Source: Prorocentrum cordatum
Taxonomy: Eukaryota > Sar > Dinophyceae > Prorocentrales > Prorocentraceae
Reading direction: 5' to 3'
DNA: 62,000 bases
Assembly (NCBI GenBank): GCA_963575745.1
Contig: CAUYUJ010000891.1
Location: 371,639 to 433,638 of the forward strand
Shown here: positions 21,457-30,802 of the stretch, piece after piece
Numbering within the stretch: position 1 is the first letter of the stretch
Layout: each line of letters starts with the position of its first letter
Program-made: the position numbers and the translations under genes
The notes under the pieces: generated by a model
Databases searched by the model: none
Told to the model about the DNA's origin: nothing
What the model saw: only the letters and a program-made list of their open reading frames with translations

Positions 21457-22540
21457 TATGTCCACTCCTGCGAGCCACAAGAAGCCAGCATCGAAACCAT
21501 TTTGCTTCGATTTCGCCAAGCGCAACACATGTACCAGAGGTGATAAGTGTAACTTCCCACACGTCGCACAGTGCAAAGATTTCGCACAAAGCAAGTGCAC
21601 AAACGGCGACACATGCAAATACGCTCATCTTGCACCTGGTGCAAAGACTCCTGAACGACGTCCGAGTCGACCACGGACCTCCAGCCAGGATAGCCGTGGC
21701 CGATCACCATCCCGCGGATCAGGAAGCCAACGGTCTTCACAACGCGGGGGGGGTCGCTATGCAAACGACTCACGACATGGACGTGACAACCGACGCCAAT
21801 ACGACCGATCTCGTTCAACATCCAGGAGGTCCCTGGACTCTCGCAGTCAATCGAGAAGTCGTTACGACAGATCTTCGAGATCTACCTCCCGAGGACGAGA
21901 CAATCGCGGCGGCGGACGCGGCAGTCCACGCGGCCGTGATAGATCATATTGTAGTGACAAAGGACGTGGCAAACGTTATCCGAGCCGTGGTTCGCCCCGT
22001 GGTTCACCCAACACCAGAGCACGTTCTCCTGCCAACTTTCGACGTTCACGCCGTTCAGACCGCAGTTACGTCATCCGTGACAAGACCCTCATGGCCAACA
22101 CTAAGGCCACAGCGACATCTACCAAGACACGTCGTCGGATACGCTTCGACGTGCGCAACGTGGATTACTATTTCCATACCATATCTGGCAGAGCCAGACT
22201 GGATAAATGGAAAGAGCTGCCGAATGAGGGTGACATCGTCAAAGTGCCAGACCCGTTACCACAACGATGGCGGGATCAAAGTGCAGATGCCTTACGAGAA
22301 TGTCAAAAAGAGGCACAACTATGGTACGACGACCTACATGACTACCGACACAACAAAGAGTCGGTGGCCACACCAACTGCGATCCGAAAGTATGACGACG
22401 CTGTTAAGCAGTCATCAAAGACAGCCCAGACGATGACAACGACAAAGCAAGTCGACCCTCCACGTTCGACTGCTGCATTGACACGGTTTTGGGTCTTCAC
22501 AGTGGTTCTGCTCATCATATTCAAGGAAAGCACGAACTAG
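21455..22540 (+). CDS. Copia gag C-terminus: CCCH zinc fingers and SR-rich domain
   Basis: The frame opens at 21455 (ATG 21458). Two CCCH fingers follow: CFDFAKRNTCTRGDKCNFPH (C-x8-C-x5-C-x3-H, about 21500-21560) and CKDFAQSKCTNGDTCKYAH (C-x7-C-x5-C-x3-H, about 21570-21627). CCCH fingers bind RNA; here they occupy the place of the CCHC zinc knuckle of typical copia gag. About 21650-22070 encodes an Arg/Ser/Gly-rich tail with SRSRYDRSSRSTSRGRD-type repeats. About 22090-22400 is a mixed segment (NVDYYFHTISGRARLDKWKE). The frame probably stops being coding near 22410-22480, where the protease frame takes over. Confidence 0.75.
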   Translation, partial: SMSTPASHKKPASKPFCFDFAKRNTCTRGDKCNFPHVAQCKDFAQSKCTNGDTCKYAHLAPGAKTPERRPSRPRTSSQDSRGRSPSRGSGSQRSSQRGGGRYANDSRHGRDNRRQYDRSRSTSRRSLDSRSQSRSRYDRSSRSTSRGRDNRGGGRGSPRGRDRSYCSDKGRGKRYPSRGSPRGSPNTRARSPANFRRSRRSDRSYVIRDKTLMANTKATATSTKTRRRIRFDVRNVDYYFHTISGRARLDKWKELPNEGDIVKVPDPLPQRWRDQSADALRECQKEAQLWYDDLHDYRHNKESVATPTAIRKYDDAVKQSSKTAQTMTTTKQVDPPRSTAALTRFWVFTVVLLIIFKESTN

Positions 22541-25260
22541 CGCAGAGCGAATCGGATCGCATCTCAATTCGCGAAGAGCATATTCTGGAAACCGCCAATG
22601 GTGATCGCACCGTCAATGAGCACTACGACATACGGCTACCCGAGGTTGGCCTACATAGTTCAGCCCTTGCTTTGCCAGACTGCCCATCATTACTATCAGT
22701 TGGGAAATTAATTGAGGTTGATGGCTTTCGACAGCTTTGGGATCCTGAGCTGGGCTACTTGCTTCAGGACCCGGGGGGCCAATGGTATAAGATTCCAGTC
22801 AACAATCGAGTTCCAGAGTTACGACTCGACGATTTGACACTGATACCACCACCACGTTTATGCACTTCGTCAGCACCCCGCCGTCGTCAGCGCAAGCGTT
22901 CATCCGCCCGCTGCAACGACACTTGTTGGTGCTGCAAAAATGCAGAACAAGCCACTGCAGACGAGCTACGGCCCCACACAGGGACCTGCCCCAAGAGACC
23001 ACATGTCGGAGAGGGAGGAGGAGCACGGACCACCACGGTCGAAGAACCTCCCGACACAAGTACAGACGAGCCTAACGTGGACACACCCACCGACTCGCCT
23101 ACGTCTCAGACGCAGTGTTCTCCTCCACAATGCGGGGGGCTATATATAGCTCAAGCAGATAACGACATCCCGACAGAGATGACCACACGACCATATCACG
23201 ACAACGATCGAGTTCTCCCCAACAGACAGAAGAAACCGATCGATCCGATGCATTGCATGACTCACAGCCCAAAACGCCCTGACTGTGAGATCTGTTCTCG
23301 TACGATGGCACAGAATGCCCCGTGTAGACGACAGCGCAAACCACATCCACCGGCAGACCCCACCGACGAGGATAACGCCTATGAGGCTTTTGTCCCGAAG
23401 AAGTTTGGTGAGGCTCTGACGGCCGATCCTATCGTACTGGCCAAAGACGATGCCGCGGACAAACACGGTGACAAATATGCACTTGTTGTCCTCGACAGAT
23501 ACACCGGCATCTTCATGGCCTACCCAGCACTACACAAAGACGCAGCTACCACAAAGACATCCTTTCAACAGTTCATCGCCGCGAACGATGAGGTGAAGCA
23601 TGTGTATACAGACAACTCCGGAGAGCTTCAGAAAGCTTGCCGCCAACTGGGATGGAGACACGACACGAGTACGCCACATCGTCCGCAAACGAATGGATTG
23701 ATTGAGCGCGCTGTCAAAGTTGTCATTCTCGGTGCGAGAGCTGTGTTACATATGTCTGGTCTGGGACACGAATGGTGGAAAGAGGCCATGCAAGCCTTAT
23801 GCTGTGGACACAATTTTGTGCATGCATCCACGGGCGTGGCTGCCCTCAACGAGGGGCACGCAGAAAAGACAGCTCATGAAATGCGATTTGGCGAAAGCTT
23901 TCCTGGGCACTGCATACCATTCGGTGCTCGGATCTTCTGGAAATGCCTCAACCCCGAGATTATCAACGAGACTGCAAAGTTTAAAGAAAATACTCGGGAA
24001 GGGTTATTCATGGGTTACCACTTACACTCGGGTGGACGATGGTCAGGTGACTACCTTGTCTTGGACACGGCTACATACGCCAAGAATCCTGATGGTGAGC
24101 TGTGTCATGTGCACAGAGTCAAAGACATCATCATCCCTGATGGCAAGTTCACCTACCCAGTGAAAGAAGGTACTCTGCGACATCATAACCCCGAGGCGCA
24201 CGACGAGGTGAAGGCATCCACTTCTCGCCCCTTGGGCGACAAGCCAATGCCAGATCCCCCACTTTCCTACCCTAAAGAATGGGATGACCCATCTATGATG
24301 ACAACGGAGGACAACGCTGTTGATATCCAAACATCGGCCTCTGAAGTTGCTGCACCAGCGCCGGAGCCAGACTACTGGGAACAGCGTGGATATTGCGTCA
24401 TCAGGCATATCCGTACTCCAAGAAAGAAACTGTTCATCCCGACGGACGACGTCATGAACATACCTGTACCTGTTGATCAACTCGATGTGACACGAGATTT
24501 CAAAACGACTTCTACCTTTGAGGGAGAAAGTAACTTCCGAGACGTTTGGGATGGTGTTAGCGCCAACGACCACAGGGGATTAAGTGAGCCGTGGACAGGC
24601 ACGATTCAGTTCTATGAGCTTCCAAAAATGACGCCAGATGGCAAAATGGTGATTCGTGGACGCGAGACACGTATGCAGACTACTACACGTCCTGACCACG
24701 TTCTCCCCGAGCATTGGAAAACGCTCTCCCGTGGACAGCAAAAGAAAGAGATCGAGTACGCCAACGACGTTAAACGAGCTCGTGAGATTTGCGACCGAGC
24801 TGCACTAAGAGTGTGGACAAGACAGGACAAACAGGTCAACAATTTCCGTACTACTACATCCGGCGGACCCACCTGGAATACTGTGGAACGACGGATTACA
24901 TACGACACTGACAACGGCGACGTCATCCGCGACGAAAACGTCAAATGCGTGACAAACAAAGAAATACTGTATGCCAAATTACCTGGTGGGCCACGTGACA
25001 TTACTACGGTGCTGTACTACCGCCAACTACCACAACAGCATGATGGAGAAGAACGTGCTTTGGTACTTGTGGATAGTGAGGGAACCGACTTTGGGACCTT
25101 GAACCCGCTTATACGCCAGTTCACCCAGTCGGTAGTAATACCAACTATGCCACGTGAAACCACCTACACGCCGGCACACAGAGACAAAATACCCGATTCA
25201 GCATGGTCACGCCCGGCACTAGTTACCAGAAGCCTGGGTAAGAAAGAAGTTGCCGCATAA
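22408..25260 (+). CDS. Copia pol, part 1: protease and integrase
   Basis: The frame opens after a TAA at 22405. The aspartic protease motif appears as IDT, six codons (VLGLHS), then GSAHHI (about 22471-22512), so the expected DTGSAHH is split. Integrase follows. Its zinc-binding part is H-x3-H-x6-C-x2-C (HCMTH...CEIC, about 23251-23295). The core DDE residues are D in LTADP (about 23425), D in YTDNSG (23611) and E in NGLIERAVK (about 23704). Downstream, GFKENTREGLFMGYH-like text and LFIPTDDV represent the variable integrase C-terminus. Integrase joins element DNA to the host chromosome. A TAA at 25258-25260 separates this part from reverse transcriptase in the same frame. Confidence 0.88.
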   Translation, partial: AVIKDSPDDDNDKASRPSTFDCCIDTVLGLHSGSAHHIQGKHELAQSESDRISIREEHILETANGDRTVNEHYDIRLPEVGLHSSALALPDCPSLLSVGKLIEVDGFRQLWDPELGYLLQDPGGQWYKIPVNNRVPELRLDDLTLIPPPRLCTSSAPRRRQRKRSSARCNDTCWCCKNAEQATADELRPHTGTCPKRPHVGEGGGARTTTVEEPPDTSTDEPNVDTPTDSPTSQTQCSPPQCGGLYIAQADNDIPTEMTTRPYHDNDRVLPNRQKKPIDPMHCMTHSPKRPDCEICSRTMAQNAPCRRQRKPHPPADPTDEDNAYEAFVPKKFGEALTADPIVLAKDDAADKHGDKYALVVLDRYTGIFMAYPALHKDAATTKTSFQQFIAANDEVKHVYTDNSGELQKACRQLGWRHDTSTPHRPQTNGLIERAVKVVILGARAVLHMSGLGHEWWKEAMQALCCGHNFVHASTGVAALNEGHAEKTAHEMRFGESFPGHCIPFGARIFWKCLNPEIINETAKFKENTREGLFMGYHLHSGGRWSGDYLVLDTATYAKNPDGELCHVHRVKDIIIPDGKFTYPVKEGTLRHHNPEAHDEVKASTSRPLGDKPMPDPPLSYPKEWDDPSMMTTEDNAVDIQTSASEVAAPAPEPDYWEQRGYCVIRHIRTPRKKLFIPTDDVMNIPVPVDQLDVTRDFKTTSTFEGESNFRDVWDGVSANDHRGLSEPWTGTIQFYELPKMTPDGKMVIRGRETRMQTTTRPDHVLPEHWKTLSRGQQKKEIEYANDVKRAREICDRAALRVWTRQDKQVNNFRTTTSGGPTWNTVERRITYDTDNGDVIRDENVKCVTNKEILYAKLPGGPRDITTVLYYRQLPQQHDGEERALVLVDSEGTDFGTLNPLIRQFTQSVVIPTMPRETTYTPAHRDKIPDSAWSRPALVTRSLGKKEVAA

Positions 25261-28200
25261 CCACGTGCACAAGAAGCCCTACGAAAAGAATACGAGAGAT
25301 TGGAAAAGAAACAAACATGGATGTTGGAGACTGTTGCAGAAAAAGCTGATATTGAGTCAAAAGCTATCCGCACTGGGACGAAAGTGCATTTCTTCAATAT
25401 CTTGGAACTATCTTCAGTCAAACATGAGGAACTTCCACCTGATCTACGTAAATTCAAGGGCAGAGTGGTGGTTCAGGGCAATACAGGCAAATATGAAACT
25501 GGTTTGGCCGCCATGTTCGCCGACGCCGCTTCCAGCGCTTCGCATATTGAGGCTTCCAAACTTTGCGATGCTACTGCGCTACTGCCACAATATGCGGGAG
25601 AACAAAGTGACGCACCTGGAGCCTACACACAGGCATTATTATACGGCGACGGGCGAATTGATCCAGTTGATACTTGGATTACCATACCTAAATGGCGACA
25701 ACCGACATCATGGTCAAAATACAAGAACCCAGTGTGTCGATTGCGATTGGCACTATACGGACACCCTCTCGCAGGTGTCTTTTGGGAACGAAGATGCCGT
25801 ACATGCTTAGAAAGCGTAGGTTTCGAGCCTATTTCAGGATGGGAATGCGTATGGAGACACAACAAACTGGGACTGATACTTTCAGTATATGTGGACGATT
25901 TTAAATTGGCCGGCCCAGCTCATAATCTACAGACTGGCTGGGATCATATTCGCAAAAGCGGTATTGACTTGGATCCACCTACTCCGTACTCACAATATTT
26001 AGGTTGTGGACAACAAGCATATGATGTACCGCAGAGCATCTTCGACAAAAGAATGTCCACAATACGCCCTACGCTGCCCGCACGCAATGAGAAATATTAC
26101 AATACGGCCGAACACGTTCGTGGAATTCGACATGATATGCTTGGTTTTACCGATCAGTGCATTGAGCGATACCTGGAATGCGCCTCCAAGCGCGCCCAGG
26201 GAACAGGGCCACGTGGGAAACGATCCGACTCGCCGAGGACCTCGCGATCCAAATCGCTAACATCCTCCGGGTCGGTCGCCAGACCTACTAGTGTGCTCAA
26301 CGCGCGGCCACGATCATCCAGTCCAGCAACATCGGTCGACACGACATCTACCACGACAGATCCCATACCCGTCACATACCATGACCTACCTGACGCCGAG
26401 ACCCCTGGCATCGAGGACACCTCCTTCACTGATTCCGACTATTCAGACGAGGGCACCCTTGGCCAGGACGCGGCAAGTGTACTAATGAAGATCCTGTACC
26501 TGGCACGTTGCTGTCGTTTCGATCTTCTACATCCAGTATGTATGTTGGCCAGAGAAATTACCAAATGGAATGCTACGTGTGACAAACGTCTACATCGGTT
26601 GATATGCTACATCAAAACGACGCGCACACATTGCTTACACGGATGGATAGGCGATTCGTCAGACAAGTTATCCATCATGCTCTTTACCGACGCCTCGTTC
26701 GCTGATTGCATTACATTTTCCAAATCCACTACCGGTGTTTTTGCTGCGCTTGTTGGACCTAATACGTTCTTTCCAGCTAGCGCTGTATGTAAGAAACAAA
26801 CGGTTGTTTCACATTCATCTACTGAATCTGAGATCGTTGCTCTTGATTCCGCACTACGACTGGAAGGGTTACCACTACTCTCATTCTGGGAAGCCGTGGT
26901 GGGAGTTGCCAAAACATGCAAAGAGAAGAGAACATGCCTGAGCTGCCATCGACACGCCGACCCGGCGATGTGTCCTACACTGGCAGCCAAAAAGAAGCGT
27001 AAACCAACGCCTCGCAAGGCACCCCCTACACGGGGATCTTCTCCTAGCCGTAGGCAACTACCGCTAAATACGGAATTACCTACGCCTCCAAAGAGACGTA
27101 CAATATCCCATGAAGGTACAGTACTACACGTGGACCCAGAGCCAGCTCAAGAGATCGGTGCTCCCAAAGTACGTCTTATCGTCCTGGGGGATAACCAGGC
27201 CGTGATCAAAATCGTCCAAAAGGGACGTACACCAGCACTTCGTCATCTTCATCGTACTCATCGTATCAACCTGGATTGGATATGCGAGACGTGCCAACTC
27301 GAACACATCGAGCTCAAATATGTAGGAACAAAGGAGCAGATCGCAGATATGATGACCAAACATTTCGAGACGAAGAAAGCAGACCTTTGGAAGGATCTTT
27401 TGGAACACTCGCTCATCTTTCCCACTACCCCGGTACAATGTCCTATAAAGAAACCCTGGGAACCACGACGAGGGCCTCGGAGGCCCGATGGTTTACCTCG
27501 CGAGGCGGAACCTCCAAAATTGAATGGATGCCCAGAAGTATGCAAAATATTACTGACAGAGAAAGAAAGATGGGGCGAGGTAGGATCAGAATGTGGATTT
27601 CGGTGCGTTGGGCAAGCTAATCACGAGGGACTATGCGCATGCATGTACCACATTGGCGTACCAGCCGCAGATATTGCGTCGCGCACACCTCGTTCACGCG
27701 CACGTTCCCCGCACGGTAGACATCCCCGTCATCCTCCCTCGCCTCCACAAGATGCAGAGAGAGTTAGGACATTAATTATACGTTCACGCCGCAGCAATTT
27801 TACGACTCGAGCTACAAAGCTTACAGGTATCCTGTTCGCCGCTTGCGAGGTGAATATAAGCGAGATCGGTTCTAATCCCGATACCCCCATCCACGAGATG
27901 GATCAGGCACAGCCGCTCAACCTCGTCGGCTGGCCCATCGGCTACGACACGGAGTACGACCCGAACGCCAGGGACGGCGACGGCGTGGGCTTCACGTACC
28001 ACGCTCAAACTGGCCGTCCTCGTGATCCTGAAGATGGTTACATATACATACATCAACGGCGTGCTGATCGAAGCGGAGAGTTCGATCTTCGCGTACCCGA
28101 CGAATCCTCTATTCGGGAAATTGCCCGCTCCGCGTCCGTCGAGGCTAAGAGATGGATCCACGCCACGAGTGGATCCGTCGGCGGCAACGCCAACTACGAG

Positions 28201-29310
28201 CACAGCACATTTACGGCTACACCGTGGCTATCACTCATGCGTGCTATGTGTATGCTTTCCAGTCTCTTCAATCGTAATCCGTCAGTGCAAGAAAGTGTTC
28301 GTGGCTTACATGATCACTTGGACGCGGTGATTCCAGGATCACACCGCAAGTGTCCACCAGAAAACTTTACGACAATGATATTGAAAACGGAATGGTTGAT
28401 GATTCACAACGATTGGTCCAACATTGGCAGTGCAGTACTGGGACAACACGCCGAGGACAGCGTTCAGGATACACAAATATACTATAACAATGGTCTTTGT
28501 GCACCATCCGATGTATACAGCAATGGATTGGTAACGCCATGTTATGCTCCTAAACTTGATCGTACAACGGCCAAGTTACCTACACGCCCACCTGGCATTG
28601 CCAGGACATCGGATACATCTGGACACATCGGCCATATTGTTGAGGATAATTTGGTCACCAACATGAGAGCATTTTCCGACCTTAACCAAACAAGCAAATT
28701 TCGCCGCAAGCTTACTACATGGCTGACTGCGCGCGGAGGCTTTGGAGGTATCGGATCATACTCCAAGACGGTGGCAACACCATCCGATCATCCGAATGGT
28801 TGGGTGGCAATATTAGACAATCCAGGGGATATGGAACGTACCTATCGTTGGACACCATACAACGAGGGCAACGACTTCTTCGGCGAAGCCGCTGACCAGA
28901 TCGGCTCGAATGACCCTGGTCTTACTCCTGGCCATGATGTTGACCCATTTGAGCTGGACCACGCAAAATACAGTGCTTTCTGTGGTGGTCGCTTGGTTTC
29001 TACCCTACTTTCAGATAGTGGGTGGCACTCCCTCATACAAGAGGACTTGGGACTACTATTGCATCATGCATTTGGGGCCATCGGGTCATGCGTACAAATG
29101 GACCAACTTGTACACCGACTCAACATGGATCATGCAGGCCAAGAACAAGTCCAAGAGTGCAAAACACAAGAAGTACCCTACTTTTGGCACCGACGAGCTC
29201 AACGCTGCCCAGAAGAGAATCGACCTCGCCAATGCTTCAAATACTGCTCTTGTACCGCTATTTATGCCGTGCCTCAACCGCGCGGAATACATGGGCGGCG
29301 CTACTCCTGA
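25261..29310 (+). CDS. Copia pol, part 2: reverse transcriptase, RNase H and extension
   Basis: Continues the preceding frame after the TAA. The reverse transcriptase starts at about 25270 (EALRKEYERLEKKQTW). The first catalytic Asp is in SDAPGAYTQALL (about 25606-25640), the catalytic YVDD is at 25888-25899, and the fingers and palm are complete. RNase H (about 26490-27420) has D in FTDASFAD, E in STESEIVALD and D in LGDNQAVIKI. It carries a basic Ser/Pro-rich insertion of about 85 residues before the last Asp, and it ends with KYVGTKEQIADMMTKHF. Beyond 27430, where copia pol normally ends, the frame stays open for another 1.65 kb of unrecognised sequence. This includes C-x3-C and C-x6-C-x-C groups (GSECGFRCVGQANHEGLCAC) and Trp/Tyr-rich text. 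From about 29087 coding moves to another frame. Confidence 0.88.
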   Translation, partial: PRAQEALRKEYERLEKKQTWMLETVAEKADIESKAIRTGTKVHFFNILELSSVKHEELPPDLRKFKGRVVVQGNTGKYETGLAAMFADAASSASHIEASKLCDATALLPQYAGEQSDAPGAYTQALLYGDGRIDPVDTWITIPKWRQPTSWSKYKNPVCRLRLALYGHPLAGVFWERRCRTCLESVGFEPISGWECVWRHNKLGLILSVYVDDFKLAGPAHNLQTGWDHIRKSGIDLDPPTPYSQYLGCGQQAYDVPQSIFDKRMSTIRPTLPARNEKYYNTAEHVRGIRHDMLGFTDQCIERYLECASKRAQGTGPRGKRSDSPRTSRSKSLTSSGSVARPTSVLNARPRSSSPATSVDTTSTTTDPIPVTYHDLPDAETPGIEDTSFTDSDYSDEGTLGQDAASVLMKILYLARCCRFDLLHPVCMLAREITKWNATCDKRLHRLICYIKTTRTHCLHGWIGDSSDKLSIMLFTDASFADCITFSKSTTGVFAALVGPNTFFPASAVCKKQTVVSHSSTESEIVALDSALRLEGLPLLSFWEAVVGVAKTCKEKRTCLSCHRHADPAMCPTLAAKKKRKPTPRKAPPTRGSSPSRRQLPLNTELPTPPKRRTISHEGTVLHVDPEPAQEIGAPKVRLIVLGDNQAVIKIVQKGRTPALRHLHRTHRINLDWICETCQLEHIELKYVGTKEQIADMMTKHFETKKADLWKDLLEHSLIFPTTPVQCPIKKPWEPRRGPRRPDGLPREAEPPKLNGCPEVCKILLTEKERWGEVGSECGFRCVGQANHEGLCACMYHIGVPAADIASRTPRSRARSPHGRHPRHPPSPPQDAERVRTLIIRSRRSNFTTRATKLTGILFAACEVNISEIGSNPDTPIHEMDQAQPLNLVGWPIGYDTEYDPNARDGDGVGFTYHAQTGRPRDPEDGYIYIHQRRADRSGEFDLRVPDESSIREIARSASVEAKRWIHATSGSVGGNANYEHSTFTATPWLSLMRAMCMLSSLFNRNPSVQESVRGLHDHLDAVIPGSHRKCPPENFTTMILKTEWLMIHNDWSNIGSAVLGQHAEDSVQDTQIYYNNGLCAPSDVYSNGLVTPCYAPKLDRTTAKLPTRPPGIARTSDTSGHIGHIVEDNLVTNMRAFSDLNQTSKFRRKLTTWLTARGGFGGIGSYSKTVATPSDHPNGWVAILDNPGDMERTYRWTPYNEGNDFFGEAADQIGSNDPGLTPGHDVDPFELDHAKYSAFCGGRLVSTLLSDSGWHSLIQEDLGLLLHHAFGAIGSCVQMDQLVHRLNMDHAGQEQVQECKTQEVPYFWHRRAQRCPEENRPRQCFKYCSCTAIYAVPQPRGIHGRRYS

Positions 29311-30802
29311 GCATTTGTCGACCATTATCCGCGACGACATCATGATGTGGGCATTCTCCTTTGGCAATTCTAGAGAATGGTTCAGACAGAATGACACGCC
29401 AATCGGTCAAGATTGCGTTCGGTTGCCAGAGGCTGGTTACGACGACATCCGCTATGGTATGGAAGAATTACGTAAGCAACGTTTCGAGACACAAGACAGC
29501 CGTACCGATGCTATTCTCAACAACCAAGTTGAGAACACTCTCGAGCAGCGCAATATGACCAGGAAGATCCGCGAAGCCAGAAGCCTCATGTTTCAAAGCG
29601 ACAATGCTTCTATCAAGAAGTGGCGCGAGTTAAACGAGACTATCTGGGATTATTGGGCCAACGATTTTCCATCATACGTGAAACAACGACACTATTGCAG
29701 GGGACTTAATGCCATGGTGGTATGGGGCGCGAATGACATTGCATGCGCCAATCACGGACAAAACACAGTGGACATGCGCCGACATCAGAATCGTGCTCCT
29801 ACCGACGTATACGAGCTCCAAAAGATGGAATGTGAGGGCGGCGTCCCGACGCTCATGCCCGTACACGTGCTCGTGGACGTATCGCGTTTTGTCGACGTGA
29901 TGCAGTACTTTCGCTGCCCCACAGTCATGGGACCTGGAAAAGCAGCGCAATGGGGCGTACATCCGAACTTTGATCACCACACGAGCGACCTGATCAATAT
30001 CATGCAGAACCGTGGTATCACTGTTCTCCCATCAGACCATTGGGTGGATACGTACGATAGGATTACCCCGCAGGCTTGGCACGCCAAACAGAACAACCAT
30101 AACCTGGCAATGTTTACAACTCAGTTCTGCGACGCAGTATGCTATCGCAACTTCTGCGCTTTGATCCAGTCCCTGCCTTCTCAGCCATATCCATTCAGGG
30201 CGCCATTACTGATTCCTGTCACAGACGATCAAGCCTACACACAGGCCAAAGAAATCATGGCAGCCTTCGATTTCAGAGAAAAGATGACAAACGAATGGAA
30301 AAGAGATCTCAGCCTCACGACGTTGATGACACAGACGGCAAACGAGATGGCTCATTGCGCGTGGATGGCATCATGTGCCGACGGTACATTGCCGGCATCA
30401 CTGCCTGCCGAAGCAGGCGACACAACGGAACCTACTCCTGGAATGCCGACACGTACACCAGCACCTGATCCTGGCGATCCTGACAAAACCCTTCCTGACA
30501 ATGATCCATGGGTTATGGCATACAACGACTTTTCCCAGTACCTCATGCAGTTGATCAAAGACTACCCTGGGGCTTGGGCATCTTGGCATTCTCTTGATAA
30601 AATGGAACTCCTTCATCCCAAGATCGTCAAAACGGTTGAAGATGCACATGCAATTACTTGGGTTGTATTCGAGCAATTCTTACATCAGATTAAAGATTTG
30701 GATGGATATGATAATGCGACCAAAGCAAGAATCGTTGCAGAAGATAACAGGCTGACTTCTCACTGCATCGGCCCTGCTGCCGAGAACGAAAGGACATCAT
30801 AG
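29087..30802 (+). CDS. Retroelement 3' extension, module A (unknown)
   Basis: Coding continues here from the preceding frame (HAYKWTNLYTDSTW) to a TAG at 30800-30802. It is about 570 codons and not a family I recognise. Visible features are a Trp-rich, moderately charged fold with WFRQNDTPIGQDC, PEAGYDDIRYGMEELRKQ and IWDYWANDFPSYVK; then VHVLVDVSRFVDVMQYF; and a Pro/Thr linker (TPGMPTRTPAPDPGDPDKT, about 30430-30490). The part PEAGYDDIRYG parallels LPHYDDVRYG in the next module, which suggests duplication. A one-base shift near 30780 leads into the next frame (ERKDIIACKTFFTQNALDRV). Confidence 0.6.
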   Translation, partial: HAYKWTNLYTDSTWIMQAKNKSKSAKHKKYPTFGTDELNAAQKRIDLANASNTALVPLFMPCLNRAEYMGGATPEHLSTIIRDDIMMWAFSFGNSREWFRQNDTPIGQDCVRLPEAGYDDIRYGMEELRKQRFETQDSRTDAILNNQVENTLEQRNMTRKIREARSLMFQSDNASIKKWRELNETIWDYWANDFPSYVKQRHYCRGLNAMVVWGANDIACANHGQNTVDMRRHQNRAPTDVYELQKMECEGGVPTLMPVHVLVDVSRFVDVMQYFRCPTVMGPGKAAQWGVHPNFDHHTSDLINIMQNRGITVLPSDHWVDTYDRITPQAWHAKQNNHNLAMFTTQFCDAVCYRNFCALIQSLPSQPYPFRAPLLIPVTDDQAYTQAKEIMAAFDFREKMTNEWKRDLSLTTLMTQTANEMAHCAWMASCADGTLPASLPAEAGDTTEPTPGMPTRTPAPDPGDPDKTLPDNDPWVMAYNDFSQYLMQLIKDYPGAWASWHSLDKMELLHPKIVKTVEDAHAITWVVFEQFLHQIKDLDGYDNATKARIVAEDNRLTSHCIGPAAENERTS

